64,000 nt of DNA from Bradyrhizobium sp. Gha (GCF_900113735.1 NZ_FOQM01000002.1:434001-498000); one strand, 5' to 3'. Shown: positions 7,991 to 17,409, counted from the stretch's first letter. Numbers and translations are program-made. Notes: generated from the letters alone by a model not told the origin.

Positions 7991-9796
7991 TTACCTGCGC
8001 ACGCGCCAAACAGTCCAGCCGGGTTTCGACGCGGCCTGCACCGGCTCCAGATAGTCCGGAGCTTCGCCGCGGCCGAGACGCGCGGCGAGGCCCTCCGGTG
8101 CGATGCGGACAAGATCCTCCTGATCGATGGAGCCGTTGCACGTCAGGATGTAGTCGACCTGCCGTGCGCGGACCATGTCTCGCGCGGCTTGCGGTGTTTC
8201 GGTCATCGTGTGGAGCATGACGAGGTTGCCGTCATTGTTGCGGTGGTAGGGAGCAGCGAAGACGGAATGTTCCGTCGCCGCCAGGATCGCAGGACCCGAA
8301 TCGATCGGCGCCATCACCCGCCCGGCCGGCAGGCCGGCGAGTGGTGCGGCGCTCGAGATGGTCTGGCAGGATGCGGCGGGATCTGGCATCGCGATCTTTT
8401 GTCCGCCCGTGCCGGCAGCGAGTGCCGGCCAGACCGCAAAACCCATGCCGCCAAGTGTGGCGGGCGACACCAATAGGGCCACACGTACCAGCCGCCAACC
8501 GGCCACGACGTTCGTGCGAAGCCGGATGAGTCCCGCGACGCATAGCGGGGCCGCAACGATGTTCGCGGCAGCGGCGCCGCGCAATTCCCACAGGCTCTCG
8601 CCGAACAGCGCTGCGAGGGTGATGGTCGAGACGATCCAGCGAAAGCGCGTTTGCGGCGTGCAGCCAATCATGGCAGCCCCACACAGGCCGAGCGTCAGCA
8701 ATGGAAAAGCGTAATAGCCGAGCAGCTTTTGCGGCTGCATCTGGGCCAGTTCCGTCACCGGCATGGTCTCGATGACGCGGCCAAGCCAGAAGCTGACGAG
8801 CAGGGGGTCGACCTGCGCATAGGGCGATGCAACGCAGCTCGGGTATGATCTGAAAAATGCGCCCAGCAGAAGAGCACCGGCGAGAGCGCTCGCCGTCAGC
8901 CGCACCCACAAGCACTCCCGCAGCCGGCTGACACCGGCGATCGCAAGCAGCGCGATGCCGCCCCCCGCGGCCAAGAGCAGGATGGGTCCGCCGAAGGCAT
9001 CGCAGACCGGCGAGACGAGACTGTTCATCGGGAGCAGAAGCAGCGCCAGCAACAGCGACGACCCGGCAAGCCCTGCACCAAAGGCGCAGGCTGGGCGCAG
9101 GACTTCAGCGCCTTTCCACACCAGGAGGCCCACGACGGCCGCGCTCGCCATAGCGATGGCAGGGAGCATTTCCAATCCGACCGATAGCGAAAGCGCTGCG
9201 AGGAATCCCGCCATAGCCGCCTTGGCTGTACGGTGTTCCAGATCGGTGATGTGGAGCACGAAGCCGAGCAGCAGCACGATCTGCAGATTGTGATGGTCGA
9301 TCGCGCCGGCGCGGAAGTGGATGAGGGCAGGGATCGACAGCGCCGCAAGCAGAATCGCCGCGAGCTGCGCCCGCGGCTTGTCCGCCGGAGCGCTTGCCTG
9401 ACTTGCGATCGTCGCCGCGAGCCATAGCGCGGCGCCCATCAGCAGCGACGGCCACAGCACCAGCGTGAGTGCTTCGGCATGATGCTGGCCGAGGAGCGGG
9501 CGGAGCAAGAAGATCAGAATGGCCAGGGGCGCATCGACGATGCGGGACCAGTGCATGGCGATTCCGGGCGGGTCGAGCCGGTACTGAGTCAGGTCGAACC
9601 AGCCCTGACCGGAGAGAAGATCACGCACTTCGACCAGACGCATGGCGTCGTCGGTCGACAGCGTGTCGAACACGCCGGTTTTGATCGCCGGAAGTGCGAG
9701 CACAGCCACGATTATCGCCCAGATCATCGCGAGCACGATCGCCGGCTTTGGCTCCGCGGTCGATCGTTGCACGGTCGATGGGGCGAGCGGCGGCAT
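7991..9796 (-). CDS. Polytopic membrane protein, GT-C glycosyltransferase-like
   Basis: The 601-residue protein has a short N-terminal cytoplasmic tail, then about ten to twelve hydrophobic segments and a C-terminal soluble domain (about 440-601). The first extracytoplasmic loop begins TLSTDDAMRLVEVRDLL, with paired acidic residues at the position where GT-C enzymes (lipid-linked sugar transferases such as ArnT and PMT) hold their catalytic acid. The family is often annotated only as a hypothetical membrane protein. It starts 11 bases after the stop of a second protein of the same type, so the two form an operon. Sugar donor and target are unknown; the fold assignment rests on topology and the acidic loop. 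Confidence 0.7.
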   Translation of the reverse strand: MPPLAPSTVQRSTAEPKPAIVLAMIWAIIVAVLALPAIKTGVFDTLSTDDAMRLVEVRDLLSGQGWFDLTQYRLDPPGIAMHWSRIVDAPLAILIFLLRPLLGQHHAEALTLVLWPSLLMGAALWLAATIASQASAPADKPRAQLAAILLAALSIPALIHFRAGAIDHHNLQIVLLLGFVLHITDLEHRTAKAAMAGFLAALSLSVGLEMLPAIAMASAAVVGLLVWKGAEVLRPACAFGAGLAGSSLLLALLLLPMNSLVSPVCDAFGGPILLLAAGGGIALLAIAGVSRLRECLWVRLTASALAGALLLGAFFRSYPSCVASPYAQVDPLLVSFWLGRVIETMPVTELAQMQPQKLLGYYAFPLLTLGLCGAAMIGCTPQTRFRWIVSTITLAALFGESLWELRGAAAANIVAAPLCVAGLIRLRTNVVAGWRLVRVALLVSPATLGGMGFAVWPALAAGTGGQKIAMPDPAASCQTISSAAPLAGLPAGRVMAPIDSGPAILAATEHSVFAAPYHRNNDGNLVMLHTMTETPQAARDMVRARQVDYILTCNGSIDQEDLVRIAPEGLAARLGRGEAPDYLEPVQAASKPGWTVWRVRR

Positions 9797-9807
9797 TGTC
9801 GGGCGTC

Positions 9808-11322
9808 TCAGTTTGATTGGGTCGGCACGGGCGTGTTGCCCGCGCCCGTTGCGCCATCACGCACATGGATCACGGCGATGTTGTCGCCATAGAGCCGCTT
9901 CCAGCCCTTGATGTGATCGAGCACCTGGGCGGCCGGGCTGTCGGCGACCATCAGCGTGGCGTCGATCCTGTATTCGTCGAGCAGCCGCGTCAAATTGTCG
10001 AGCTTCTTGACCTCGACCCCCTTGAAGAAATCCATCACGAAGGTCTCGCCATAGAGCTCGGCGCGGCCGTCGATGAACACGGGGATGTCGCGCGAGATCA
10101 GATAGCCGCCGAACTGGTAGGCGTTGAAGATGCGCTGCGCCTTGCGTTGCTGGAGCAGGTCGACGGCAGCGACGGGCGTCTGGTCCATCGTGAAGGTGAA
10201 CCGGTGATGCGACATGTAGATCGAGGTCGAGGTCCAGGCCGCGGCTGCGATCATCAGCGCGCCAGTGATTGTGACGTAGCGCGCCGCCCAGCTCTCGGCG
10301 GCTTTCTCACGACCTTGCGCGTCCGTTTGCGGCAGCGGCGATTGTTCGCCGAGGGGCTTGGCCAGCGCCAGCGGCACCAGGAAGGCAAAGGCCTCGATGC
10401 TCCTGACATGCGTGAGCCCCATCCAGGTGAAGAGCACGATCAGCAGAATGCGTGGCGGCGACAGCGTGAGGCCGCGAAACAGGCCGAGTGCGATCAGGCC
10501 GAGAATCGCGGCCTCGAATGCGGAGAACGAGGCGAAATTCGCCGGCATCCATTCCGAGATGACGGACAGCAACTCGCCGAGATTGAGGATGTTGGTCGCG
10601 CCCAGCAGCGTGCGCCAGCCATAGGGAGTGACGCAGGCAGCCGTCGTGGCGGCGACGCCGAACAGGAACCAGCGCGTGAGCAGCCGGATCTGCTTGCCGG
10701 AATCCAGCGTCCAGATCGCCTCCAGCGCCATCGGGCCGATCAGCGCGAGGCCGAGCACGAAGCCGCCATGCAAATTCGCCCACAGCGACATCAGCGGCAG
10801 CCAGGCCCAGGACGGCGTGACCTTGCGGTCGGCCGCATTCATCAGCACGCCGACCCAGGCGATCATCACCGGCAGTGCCAGGATATGCGGCCGCGCCAGG
10901 ATGTGATGCAGCGACAGCAGCACTGCGAGCATCGCAAACAGCACCGAGCGCGGGATCTCGAGATGCGCATCGAGCAGATGAACCAGGATCGCTGCGGATG
11001 CGGCGATCCCGAGCGCGGTGAGGATCACCGGGCCCGCCCAATCCCATTGCGTGTAGGAGATCGAGAACAGAATTTGCGACAGCCACGACGTCGAGATCCA
11101 GGGCTCGCCGAACCGTGTGAACGAATAGAAGTCGGCATAGGGCAGGGCGTGATGGTCGAGAATCCACTGACCGATCTTGATCTGCCAGAACGAGTCGGAA
11201 TCCTGAAGCAGCGTGTCGCCGATATAAAGGAAGAACAGATAGGCGCCTGCGCCGACGCACAGCGGCACCAGCGCGCGCGCGCGGCTCTGCACTGCGATGC
11301 TGTTGGTGAAGGAAAGGGACAT
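9808..11322 (-). CDS. Polytopic membrane protein, GT-C glycosyltransferase-like
   Basis: First gene of the operon with the 601-residue membrane protein downstream. The 504 residues contain an N-terminal membrane segment (about 17-35), a first external loop with DSDSFWQIKIGQWIL and WISTSWLSQ, about ten further hydrophobic segments and a C-terminal periplasmic domain (about 390-504) with VFIDGRAELYG. The Asp-rich loop after the first membrane helix and the overall topology fit GT-C glycosyltransferases that use polyprenyl-phosphate sugars, but no diagnostic catalytic motif can be proved by eye. It is transcribed away from the Flp pilin gene across a shared 352-bp spacer. Confidence 0.7.
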   Translation of the reverse strand: MSLSFTNSIAVQSRARALVPLCVGAGAYLFFLYIGDTLLQDSDSFWQIKIGQWILDHHALPYADFYSFTRFGEPWISTSWLSQILFSISYTQWDWAGPVILTALGIAASAAILVHLLDAHLEIPRSVLFAMLAVLLSLHHILARPHILALPVMIAWVGVLMNAADRKVTPSWAWLPLMSLWANLHGGFVLGLALIGPMALEAIWTLDSGKQIRLLTRWFLFGVAATTAACVTPYGWRTLLGATNILNLGELLSVISEWMPANFASFSAFEAAILGLIALGLFRGLTLSPPRILLIVLFTWMGLTHVRSIEAFAFLVPLALAKPLGEQSPLPQTDAQGREKAAESWAARYVTITGALMIAAAAWTSTSIYMSHHRFTFTMDQTPVAAVDLLQQRKAQRIFNAYQFGGYLISRDIPVFIDGRAELYGETFVMDFFKGVEVKKLDNLTRLLDEYRIDATLMVADSPAAQVLDHIKGWKRLYGDNIAVIHVRDGATGAGNTPVPTQSN

Positions 11323-11674
11323 GCCGCCTCGTGGTATTCTTATCGGGTTGATCGCGCGGGCGGCATTGGACCACGGCGGTCATAACTTCCAGTAAATCAG
11401 CGGGCTACCCAAAGCGTTCGCGAGCGAAGTGGATACCGTTCGCGTCAAGCAAACGCCTTCAAACAGCACCCTTCCTTGTGTCCGTGCAATTTAACCGGTT
11501 GTTTTAGATTTCGGTTTACCATCGACGAATACATGCAATCCGTTCCATGTTTGCGCAGTCGAATTAACTGCGGTGCAAGTCTTTGCCTCTACGTTCGGTT
11601 CCATGGTCGGGCGGCGCTGGGAAGCCGAAAAGACCGGACCAGTTGAAGCCACGTGAATCCTTTTGGAGCAGTCT
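11323..11674. other. Divergent intergenic region before flp
   Basis: This 352-bp gene-free stretch separates the GT-C operon from the divergent pilin gene and should hold both promoters. It contains one copy of the GCGTTTTC-type repeat and, at 11491-11505, TTAACC followed by a poor second half (TTTT in place of TTAA), which is a half CtrA-type site about 170 bases before flp. I see no convincing -35/-10 pair. Confidence 0.4.
11411..11457. repeat. Intergenic repeat, GCGAAGTGGATACC family, copy A
   Basis: The core GCGAGCGAAGTGGATACC, then TTCGCGTCAAG and AAACGCC, matches the consensus of a short imperfect palindrome common in Bradyrhizobium spacers (GCGTTTTC ... GAAAACGC). Related copies are at 31714-31758 and 33846-33897. 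The 5' arm is decayed (GCGTTCGC). Confidence 0.6.
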
Positions 11675-11839
11675 ATGAAGAACCTCGTTTCGCGTTTCGT
11701 GAAGGACGAATCCGGCGCTACCGCCATCGAATACGGCCTGATCGCCGCTGGTATCGCTCTGGCGATCATCACCGTCGTCAACCAGCTCGGCACCTCGCTG
11801 AACACCAAGTTCGGCTCGATCTCGTCCAGCCTCAAGTAA
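11675..11839 (+). CDS. flp: Flp-type (type IVb) pilin
   Basis: This is a 54-residue Flp prepilin, the subunit of thin adhesive Tad pili. The N-terminus has a short basic leader ending in DESG, then ATAIEYGLIAAGIALAIITV. Cleavage after Gly14 leaves Glu at +5 and Tyr at +6 ahead of a hydrophobic helix, the exact Flp signature. The C-terminus is short and polar with no cysteines. TTGGAG about ten bases upstream is a usable ribosome site, and a strong terminator follows, so it is a monocistronic, probably well-expressed gene. No tad/cpa assembly gene is in the window, so the secretion machinery must lie elsewhere. Confidence 0.95.
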   Translation: MKNLVSRFVKDESGATAIEYGLIAAGIALAIITVVNQLGTSLNTKFGSISSSLK

Positions 11840-11860
11840 GCTGAGACGATCTCGGAGTTC

Positions 11861-11892
11861 AAAGAGCCCCGTCCGCGGATGGGGCTCTTTTT
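11861..11892 (+). terminator. Rho-independent terminator after flp
   Basis: AAAGAGCCCC and GGGGCTCTTT form a perfect 10-bp stem with a 10-base loop, followed by more T. It begins 21 bases after the pilin stop codon. Confidence 0.9.
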
Positions 11893-11965
11893 GTTTGGGC
11901 GCGGCATTGAGGATCTCGTAGGTAGGCCACAGCGCAAGCGTGCCCACCATTCGCCGATGGCAAGC

Positions 11966-12001
11966 CGTCATACCCACAACGTCGTTGCGCGCAATGACGA
12001 G
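11966..12001. repeat. Decayed fragment of the GTCATTGCGAGC repeat
   Basis: CGTCA at the left and GCGCAATGACGA at the right resemble the two ends of the palindromic element at 7277-7394, but the middle is lost and the left arm is mutated. It lies between the flp terminator and the metallophosphoesterase gene. Confidence 0.35.
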
Positions 12002-12089
12002 GAGGCGCCAGCGAATATTGCGCGTTGCTCCCGCTTCCGGAAATTGCCACTCTTCCATCGGAACGAGTGCAATGGAAGGTCGCTAATCC

Positions 12090-13445
12090 GTGAAAGATTC
12101 CATCTCCGCGCTGTTGCCGCGCGGCGAGGGCCACCAGTTTCTGCTGTATGGTGACTCCTGCTCGGGCGTGCCTGGCGCATTGCACGAAAAGACCTTCGCC
12201 TCGGTCAACGCCGTCGTCCAACGCCTGCGACCGCAGCCTGATTTCATCGTCTTTCCGGGCGATGAAATCATCGGCCTGACGCCGGATGCGGACGCTCTTC
12301 GCGCGCAGTGGCGATATTGGCTGGATACGGAAATGGCATGGCTCGACCGGGTCGCCATTCCCATGTGGCACACGTCCGGCAATCACACGACCTACGATGT
12401 GATGAGCGAAACCGTGTTTCGCAGCCTTCTCGATCTGCCCGACAACGGACCGCCAGGGCAGTCAGGTCTCTCCTACTTCGTGCAGCGTGGCGACCTTCTG
12501 ATGGTGTTCGTCAACACGCTGTGGAGCGGCCTCGGCGGCGAGGGACATGTCGAGATCGAATGGCTCGAGGCGACGCTGAAGCAGCACAGCGATATCAGGC
12601 ACAAGCTCGTCATCGGTCATCACCCGGTGTTTCCCGTCAACGGCTTTTCCGGCGCATATCAACGCGAGATCGGCCACGAATACGCGCGGCCGTTCTGGGA
12701 TATCCTCGTGAACGAAAACGTGCTGGCCTATCTGTGCAGCCACATCCTGGCCTTCGATGTGCAGGCGCATCGTGGCGTCCTGCAAATCTGCACCGCGGGT
12801 GCCGGAACGGCACACAGAATGCCCGAGGATGTCGAATATCTCCATTGTGTGCAGGCCGCGCTCGATGCGCACGGACTGCGCTATCAGGTGCTCGATACCA
12901 ATGGTGCAGTCAGAGAAAGGCTGGAATGGCCGATACCTGATCCTGATCCGGCGCGGTGGGCGGCGCTGCCGTCCGGCGAAGCCAAGGCGCTGTTCAGCGG
13001 ACCTCTCCGGAGCGGAGCCAGCATCGAGCTGAGACTGACCGGGCAAAGCGCGACGATCGATGCCGCATCGGCGCAGACGATCTTCACGGCTTTCGAGCCC
13101 GGCGCGATTGCACCCATCTGGCTTGGACTTCGCGGACCTGCGCAAACCCTGACCGTGATTGTCGGTCGCGATCCCGGGCGCAGTCCGGCGTATTGGCTCG
13201 GCCCTGACCTCGCCGTGGGTACACCGTTTGATATCCACGTCAGGATCTATCCGGACATGGGACCGGGCGGTCTCTTGTATCGTCACCACGACGATCTCAG
13301 GTGGTCGTCTTTCAACGCGGCGACGGCGCGCGGGGTGGAAGGTCTGTCGTGGCCCGAGCGCTGGGCGATCGGTCACGGACAAGGTGGCCTCGAAGATCGT
13401 CCCTTCAGAGGTGCGGCGCTCGGTTTCCAGATTGCGCAGATGTAG
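12090..13445 (+). CDS. Calcineurin-like metallophosphoesterase with C-terminal beta domain
   Basis: The 451-residue protein has the order of metallophosphoesterase motifs: YGDSCSG (residues 20-26), FPGDE, SGNHT, GHHP and a degenerate last motif CSHILAFD where GHxH is usual. The Asp, Asn and first His ligands remain; the final His pair is only partly conserved. These enzymes use two metal ions to cleave phosphate esters. From about residue 290 a second, beta-rich domain (WLGLRGPAQTLTVIVGRDPG, then DIHVRIYPDMGPGG) looks like a lectin/LamG-type fold, an inference. No signal peptide is seen. The start is GTG, chosen for the GGAAGG ten bases upstream. No operon partners; substrate unknown. Confidence 0.75.
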   Translation: MKDSISALLPRGEGHQFLLYGDSCSGVPGALHEKTFASVNAVVQRLRPQPDFIVFPGDEIIGLTPDADALRAQWRYWLDTEMAWLDRVAIPMWHTSGNHTTYDVMSETVFRSLLDLPDNGPPGQSGLSYFVQRGDLLMVFVNTLWSGLGGEGHVEIEWLEATLKQHSDIRHKLVIGHHPVFPVNGFSGAYQREIGHEYARPFWDILVNENVLAYLCSHILAFDVQAHRGVLQICTAGAGTAHRMPEDVEYLHCVQAALDAHGLRYQVLDTNGAVRERLEWPIPDPDPARWAALPSGEAKALFSGPLRSGASIELRLTGQSATIDAASAQTIFTAFEPGAIAPIWLGLRGPAQTLTVIVGRDPGRSPAYWLGPDLAVGTPFDIHVRIYPDMGPGGLLYRHHDDLRWSSFNAATARGVEGLSWPERWAIGHGQGGLEDRPFRGAALGFQIAQM

Positions 13446-13603
13446 CGCCTCCGCCAGCGACGTCGATGACGCAATGCGCGCAGATGCATTTGCTTCTTGT
13501 CATCCCTCCTGAATAGTTGTTCAGTCCTTCAGGGACGATTTGTATCGATTGCAGTGACGACGCGCTCGGCCGTGCGGCAGGCGTGTGGGATGGGAAGCGC
13601 GCC

Positions 13604-14284
13604 ATGGTTTATCGGCGGACGCATCAAGTGGTTAAGCGCCTCGCGGCTCGGCGCAGCGCCATCCTGGCGGCGGCAAGGGAAGCCGCAGCCGAAGGTGGCA
13701 TGGCGGCGGTGCAGATCGCGCCGGTGGCCATCAGGGCCAATGTGGCGGCCGGAACCGTCTATCGCTACTTCCCCTCGAAGGCCGAGCTGATCTCCGAACT
13801 GATTTCCGAGGTCTCCCGCGACGAGCTGGCGGCGATCCGGCGCGCGGCCGATGCCGCGCCAGGTCCGTCCTCTGCGCTGGCGGCGGCCGTGACCACCGTG
13901 GCGGTCCACACGCTGTCGCAGCGCCGGTTGGCCTGGGGAATTTTGGCTGAACCTGTCGATGTGGACGTGAGTGCCTCCAGGCTGGCCAGCCGCCGCGAGA
14001 TCGCCGGCGAGATCGCCGCCCGGATCGATGCGGCCGTGCGGGCCGGCCATCTGCCCGCCCAGGACACGTCACTTGCCGCGACCGCTCTGCTCGGCGCGCT
14101 GCACGAGGCGCTGGTCGGGCCGCTGGCGCCCGACAATCTGGAGGATCCCGCCAAGATGCGCGACGCGGTCCAGACCGTGACGCTGCTGGCGCTGCGCGCC
14201 GTCGGCGTCATGGACGCCCGCGCCCGTGGCCTCGTGGTGCAGCAGACGCTGCTGCCGACGGCCAAGGCGCTGGTCGGGGCTTAA
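13604..14284 (+). CDS. TetR-family transcriptional regulator
   Basis: The 226-residue protein begins with a TetR DNA-binding domain: the helix RRSAILAAAREAAAEGGM, then the helix-turn-helix ending GTVYRYFPSKAELISEL. The variable ligand-binding domain follows, with REIAGEIAARIDAAV and the TALLGALHEALVGPL helix seen in many members. TetR proteins repress neighbouring genes until a small molecule binds. The ATG at 13604 is preferred over an upstream in-frame codon because GATGGGAAG precedes it and the extra residues do not look like protein. No adjacent target is evident: pyruvate kinase is convergent and the phosphoesterase is upstream. Confidence 0.9.
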   Translation: MVYRRTHQVVKRLAARRSAILAAAREAAAEGGMAAVQIAPVAIRANVAAGTVYRYFPSKAELISELISEVSRDELAAIRRAADAAPGPSSALAAAVTTVAVHTLSQRRLAWGILAEPVDVDVSASRLASRREIAGEIAARIDAAVRAGHLPAQDTSLAATALLGALHEALVGPLAPDNLEDPAKMRDAVQTVTLLALRAVGVMDARARGLVVQQTLLPTAKALVGA

Positions 14285-14436
14285 GGTTCAGCACGCGAGG
14301 GAGGCCTCGGCCTGACCGTGCTCGCGTTGTTGCCCGAGCACGCCTTTTCGCAAAACCCGAGCAAAGCAGCCCATCCAGCCGGCTACTGTGCATGGGGTTG
14401 TTTCGCTGATTTGGTGCACGGCGGGCCCTGCCGCCC

Positions 14437-15873
14437 TCAGAGATTCGCGTCGCCCTCGGGGCCGACTGAAGCGATACGCACCATGTTGGTGGTGCCGGGA
14501 ATGCCGAGCGGCACGCCGGCGACGATGATCACGCGCTGGCCGGCGCGGACAAAGCCGTCGCGGAAGGCGATCTGGCCGGCGCGGCTCACCATGTCGTCCT
14601 GGTCGCGCGCATCCTCCGCCACCACGCAATGCACGCCCCAGACGACGGCGAGCCGACGCCCGGCGGTGATGTTCGGTGTGATCGCCACGACCGGCGGCTT
14701 CGGCCGCTCGCGCGCCACGCGCGTCGCGGTCGAGCCGGAGCTGGTCCAGCAGATCAGGGCCGGCAGGTCGAGCGTCTCGGCGATCTGCCGCGCGGCGTCG
14801 GCAATGGCGTCGCCCGCGGTTGACTCCGGCGCGGGGCGCTGGGCGGTGATCACGGACCGGTAAGTCGGGTCGCGCTCGACCTCCTCGCCGATGCGGTTCA
14901 TGGTCGAGACCGCCTCGACCGGGAATTTGCCGGCCGCCGATTCCGCCGACAGCATGATGGCGTCGGCGCCCTCATAGACCGCGGTGGCGACGTCGGAGAC
15001 TTCGGCGCGCGTCGGCACCGGCGCCTGGATCATCGATTCCAGCATCTGGGTTGCGATCACCACCGGCTTGCCGGCGCGGCGCGCCATGCGCGTCATCTGC
15101 TTCTGCAGGCTCGGCACGCGCTCCAGCGGCAGCTCGACGCCGAGGTCGCCGCGCGCCACCATCAGCGCGTCGGAGGCCTCGATGATGTCGGCAAGGCGGT
15201 CGATCGCCTGCGGCTTCTCGATCTTGGCCATCACGGCGGCGCGGCCGCGGATCATCTTCTTGGCCTCCAGCACGTCGTCGGCGCGCTGCACGAAGGACAG
15301 CGCGATCCAGTCGACGCCGGTAACCAACGCGGCCTCCAGGTCGGCACGGTCCTTCGGGGTCATCGCCGAGACCGGCAGGTCAGTATCCGGAAGGCTGACG
15401 CCCTTGCGGTCACTCATCTTGCCGCCGACCACGACGCGGGTCACGGCGTGCTCCTTCGTGGTCTCCTCGGCGATCAGGCGCACCTTGCCGTCGTCGAGCA
15501 GCAGCGCGTGGCCGGGCCGCAGCGCAGCCAGGATCTCCGGGTGGGGAAGATTGACGCGCGTGGCGTCGCCCGGTGTCTTGTCGGAATCGAGCGTGAAGCT
15601 CTGCCCGTTCTGGAGCTGGACCGCGCCTTCGGCGAATGCACCGAGCCGGAGCTTCGGGCCCTGGAGATCGACCAGGATGCCGATCGGGCGTCCGTAGCTG
15701 CTTTCGACATTGCGGATGGTCGCCACCAGCTCCCGCATCTTGTCATGCGGGGTGTGGCTCATATTGATGCGGAACACGTCGGCGCCGGCCTCGAACAAGC
15801 GGCGGATCATTGCGAGATCCGAAGAGGCAGGTCCGAGGGTTGCGAGAATCTTGATACGGCGAAGACGCCTCAT
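14437..15873 (-). CDS. pyk: Pyruvate kinase
   Basis: Pyruvate kinase makes pyruvate and ATP from phosphoenolpyruvate, the last step of glycolysis. The 478-residue protein shows RRIKILATLGPASSD and FRINMSH at the N-terminus, the B-domain region, the catalytic Lys/Glu segment MAKIEKPQAI, the metal-binding ARGDLGVELP and the substrate loop GKPVVIATQMLESM. The C-terminal domain is full length. The start overlaps the stop of the DUF1036 gene by four bases (ATGA), so the two are translationally coupled. The length is that of an ordinary single-copy PykA/PykF; no effector type can be read from sequence. Confidence 0.97.
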   Translation of the reverse strand: MRRLRRIKILATLGPASSDLAMIRRLFEAGADVFRINMSHTPHDKMRELVATIRNVESSYGRPIGILVDLQGPKLRLGAFAEGAVQLQNGQSFTLDSDKTPGDATRVNLPHPEILAALRPGHALLLDDGKVRLIAEETTKEHAVTRVVVGGKMSDRKGVSLPDTDLPVSAMTPKDRADLEAALVTGVDWIALSFVQRADDVLEAKKMIRGRAAVMAKIEKPQAIDRLADIIEASDALMVARGDLGVELPLERVPSLQKQMTRMARRAGKPVVIATQMLESMIQAPVPTRAEVSDVATAVYEGADAIMLSAESAAGKFPVEAVSTMNRIGEEVERDPTYRSVITAQRPAPESTAGDAIADAARQIAETLDLPALICWTSSGSTATRVARERPKPPVVAITPNITAGRRLAVVWGVHCVVAEDARDQDDMVSRAGQIAFRDGFVRAGQRVIIVAGVPLGIPGTTNMVRIASVGPEGDANL

Positions 15874-16466
15874 GGCTTATTCCCAGACGGTGGCGAGGGG
15901 GCTGGCGGGAGCCCAGGTGCGGCGGGGGGCGTACCACCGGGCGGACTATTGGGCAAACCCGGCACGCCGCCACCAGGGCCAACAGGGCCGGGCATGCCGG
16001 GCACGCGGGGTTGCGAAGGCTGCTCGTTGGCGTCGGTGAGCTGAACCGTCCAGGCCCGCTGCTCGCCGGTATCGACCTCGAAATAGCCGGTCCGGTCGTA
16101 GCCGCGCGCCAGGCAGTCCTCGGTGCCGCGGATGGTGAATTCCTTGTCGCGCGAGCACATGAAGGCCTGCCCCGACCATTCGCCGCCGCGGTCATAATCG
16201 ATCCCGTAGATGTAGTAGTACCGGGCGACGAGCGTTCCCCTGAGCAGGGTCTCGCACGCGCGGGACGAGATGTTCCACCAGCCCTCGGTGGTCCAGCCGT
16301 CGGCGTCCTTGTAGCCGAGCGCGATACCGACCCGGCTCGAGGTGTTGTTGCAGAGCCTGAAGTCGGCCGAAGCCGGGCTGGTCCAGAAGCACAGCAAGGC
16401 AACGACCAGCACCGGGACCAACCGGGCGAGCAGGCGAAGGGGGGAGCGGGGAGATTCGGCGATCAT
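15870..16466 (-). CDS. DUF1036 secreted protein
   Basis: The 198-residue product has a signal peptide (hydrophobic core about residues 13-30, cut near SPASA) and then the DUF1036 domain: DFRLCNNTSSRVGIALGYKD, the W-rich TEGWWNISSRACETLL and the YYYIYGIDYD segments, with several conserved cysteines (NN, SRAC, FMCS, EDCL) that could form disulfides. The last 50 residues are a Pro/Gly-rich tail (beginning PRVPGMPGPVGPGG). Its function is unknown. It is translationally coupled to pyk downstream, a pairing I recall in other Rhizobiales, though why a periplasmic protein travels with pyruvate kinase is unclear. Confidence 0.88.
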   Translation of the reverse strand: MIAESPRSPLRLLARLVPVLVVALLCFWTSPASADFRLCNNTSSRVGIALGYKDADGWTTEGWWNISSRACETLLRGTLVARYYYIYGIDYDRGGEWSGQAFMCSRDKEFTIRGTEDCLARGYDRTGYFEVDTGEQRAWTVQLTDANEQPSQPRVPGMPGPVGPGGGVPGLPNSPPGGTPPAAPGLPPAPSPPSGNKP

Positions 16467-16634
16467 TGTCGCGGAACGTATACCAGATGATTGACGATTT
16501 GGCGTAGGGGCAGGGCAACTGCCTTACGATGGCTCAACCGGCCGTTTGCGCCGTGATATGGCAAAATCTGTGACAGGACCCTACCTGATCCCGTAAGGGT
16601 GACCAACATCAAGGGCAAGCCGCGAGGTCCAGCC

Positions 16635-16940
<306 letters not shown>

Positions 16941-17136
16941 GGAACTGTCCGAGAAGCGGCTTGAGTCGCAGCACACAACAGCTTTCTCTGCGCCCCCGCA
17001 GGAAGGTGTGGGCGCGCTGTGGACGAGCGCGATGCTTGCTTGAACGTGACAGGTCCGAACCCTAAGGGTCTAGCCAGCACGCGCGGTGAGGATGCCGGCG
17101 TCACCTCGTTTTGCCAGTTCCATTGGGAGTACCAAG

Positions 17137-17409
17137 ATGGCCACCTCCGCCGCCGTCCGCGACGATGAGCCCGCGACGAAATTTGCCAAGGACCAGCTCA
17201 AATCCATCATCGAGCGCATCGAGCGGCTGGAGGAAGAGAAGAAGGCGATCTCCGACGACATCCGCGACGTCTATGCCGAGAGCAAGGGCAACGGCTACGA
17301 CGTCAAGGCATTGCGTACGATCGTGCGTATGCGCAAGCAGGATCCTAACGAACGCGCCGAGGCCGAGACCATTCTCGAGACCTATATGCAGGCGCTGGGG
17401 ATGCTCTGA
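17137..17409 (+). CDS. DUF2312 (UPF0335) family protein
   Basis: The 90-residue protein matches DUF2312: [51 protein letters not shown] and a short tail. It is almost entirely helical and the heptad pattern of the first half predicts a coiled coil. The family is alphaproteobacterial; its function is unknown, though the region resembles the GapR nucleoid-associated protein, which binds overtwisted DNA. That resemblance is my recall. TGGGAG seven bases before the ATG supports the start. Confidence 0.9.
   Translation: MATSAAVRDDEPATKFAKDQLKSIIERIERLEEEKKAISDDIRDVYAESKGNGYDVKALRTIVRMRKQDPNERAEAETILETYMQALGML

Noticed and set aside
9817..11385. 522-codon plus-strand frame opposite the GT-C-like gene
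   Set aside because: The minus-strand frame has a clear membrane-protein pattern; the plus-strand one is Arg/Gln/Asp-rich antisense.
12064..12088. GGAAC-N16-CGCT resembling an EcfG general-stress promoter
   Set aside because: The -10 element should be CGTT; one base differs and the site is too close to the start codon (2 bases).
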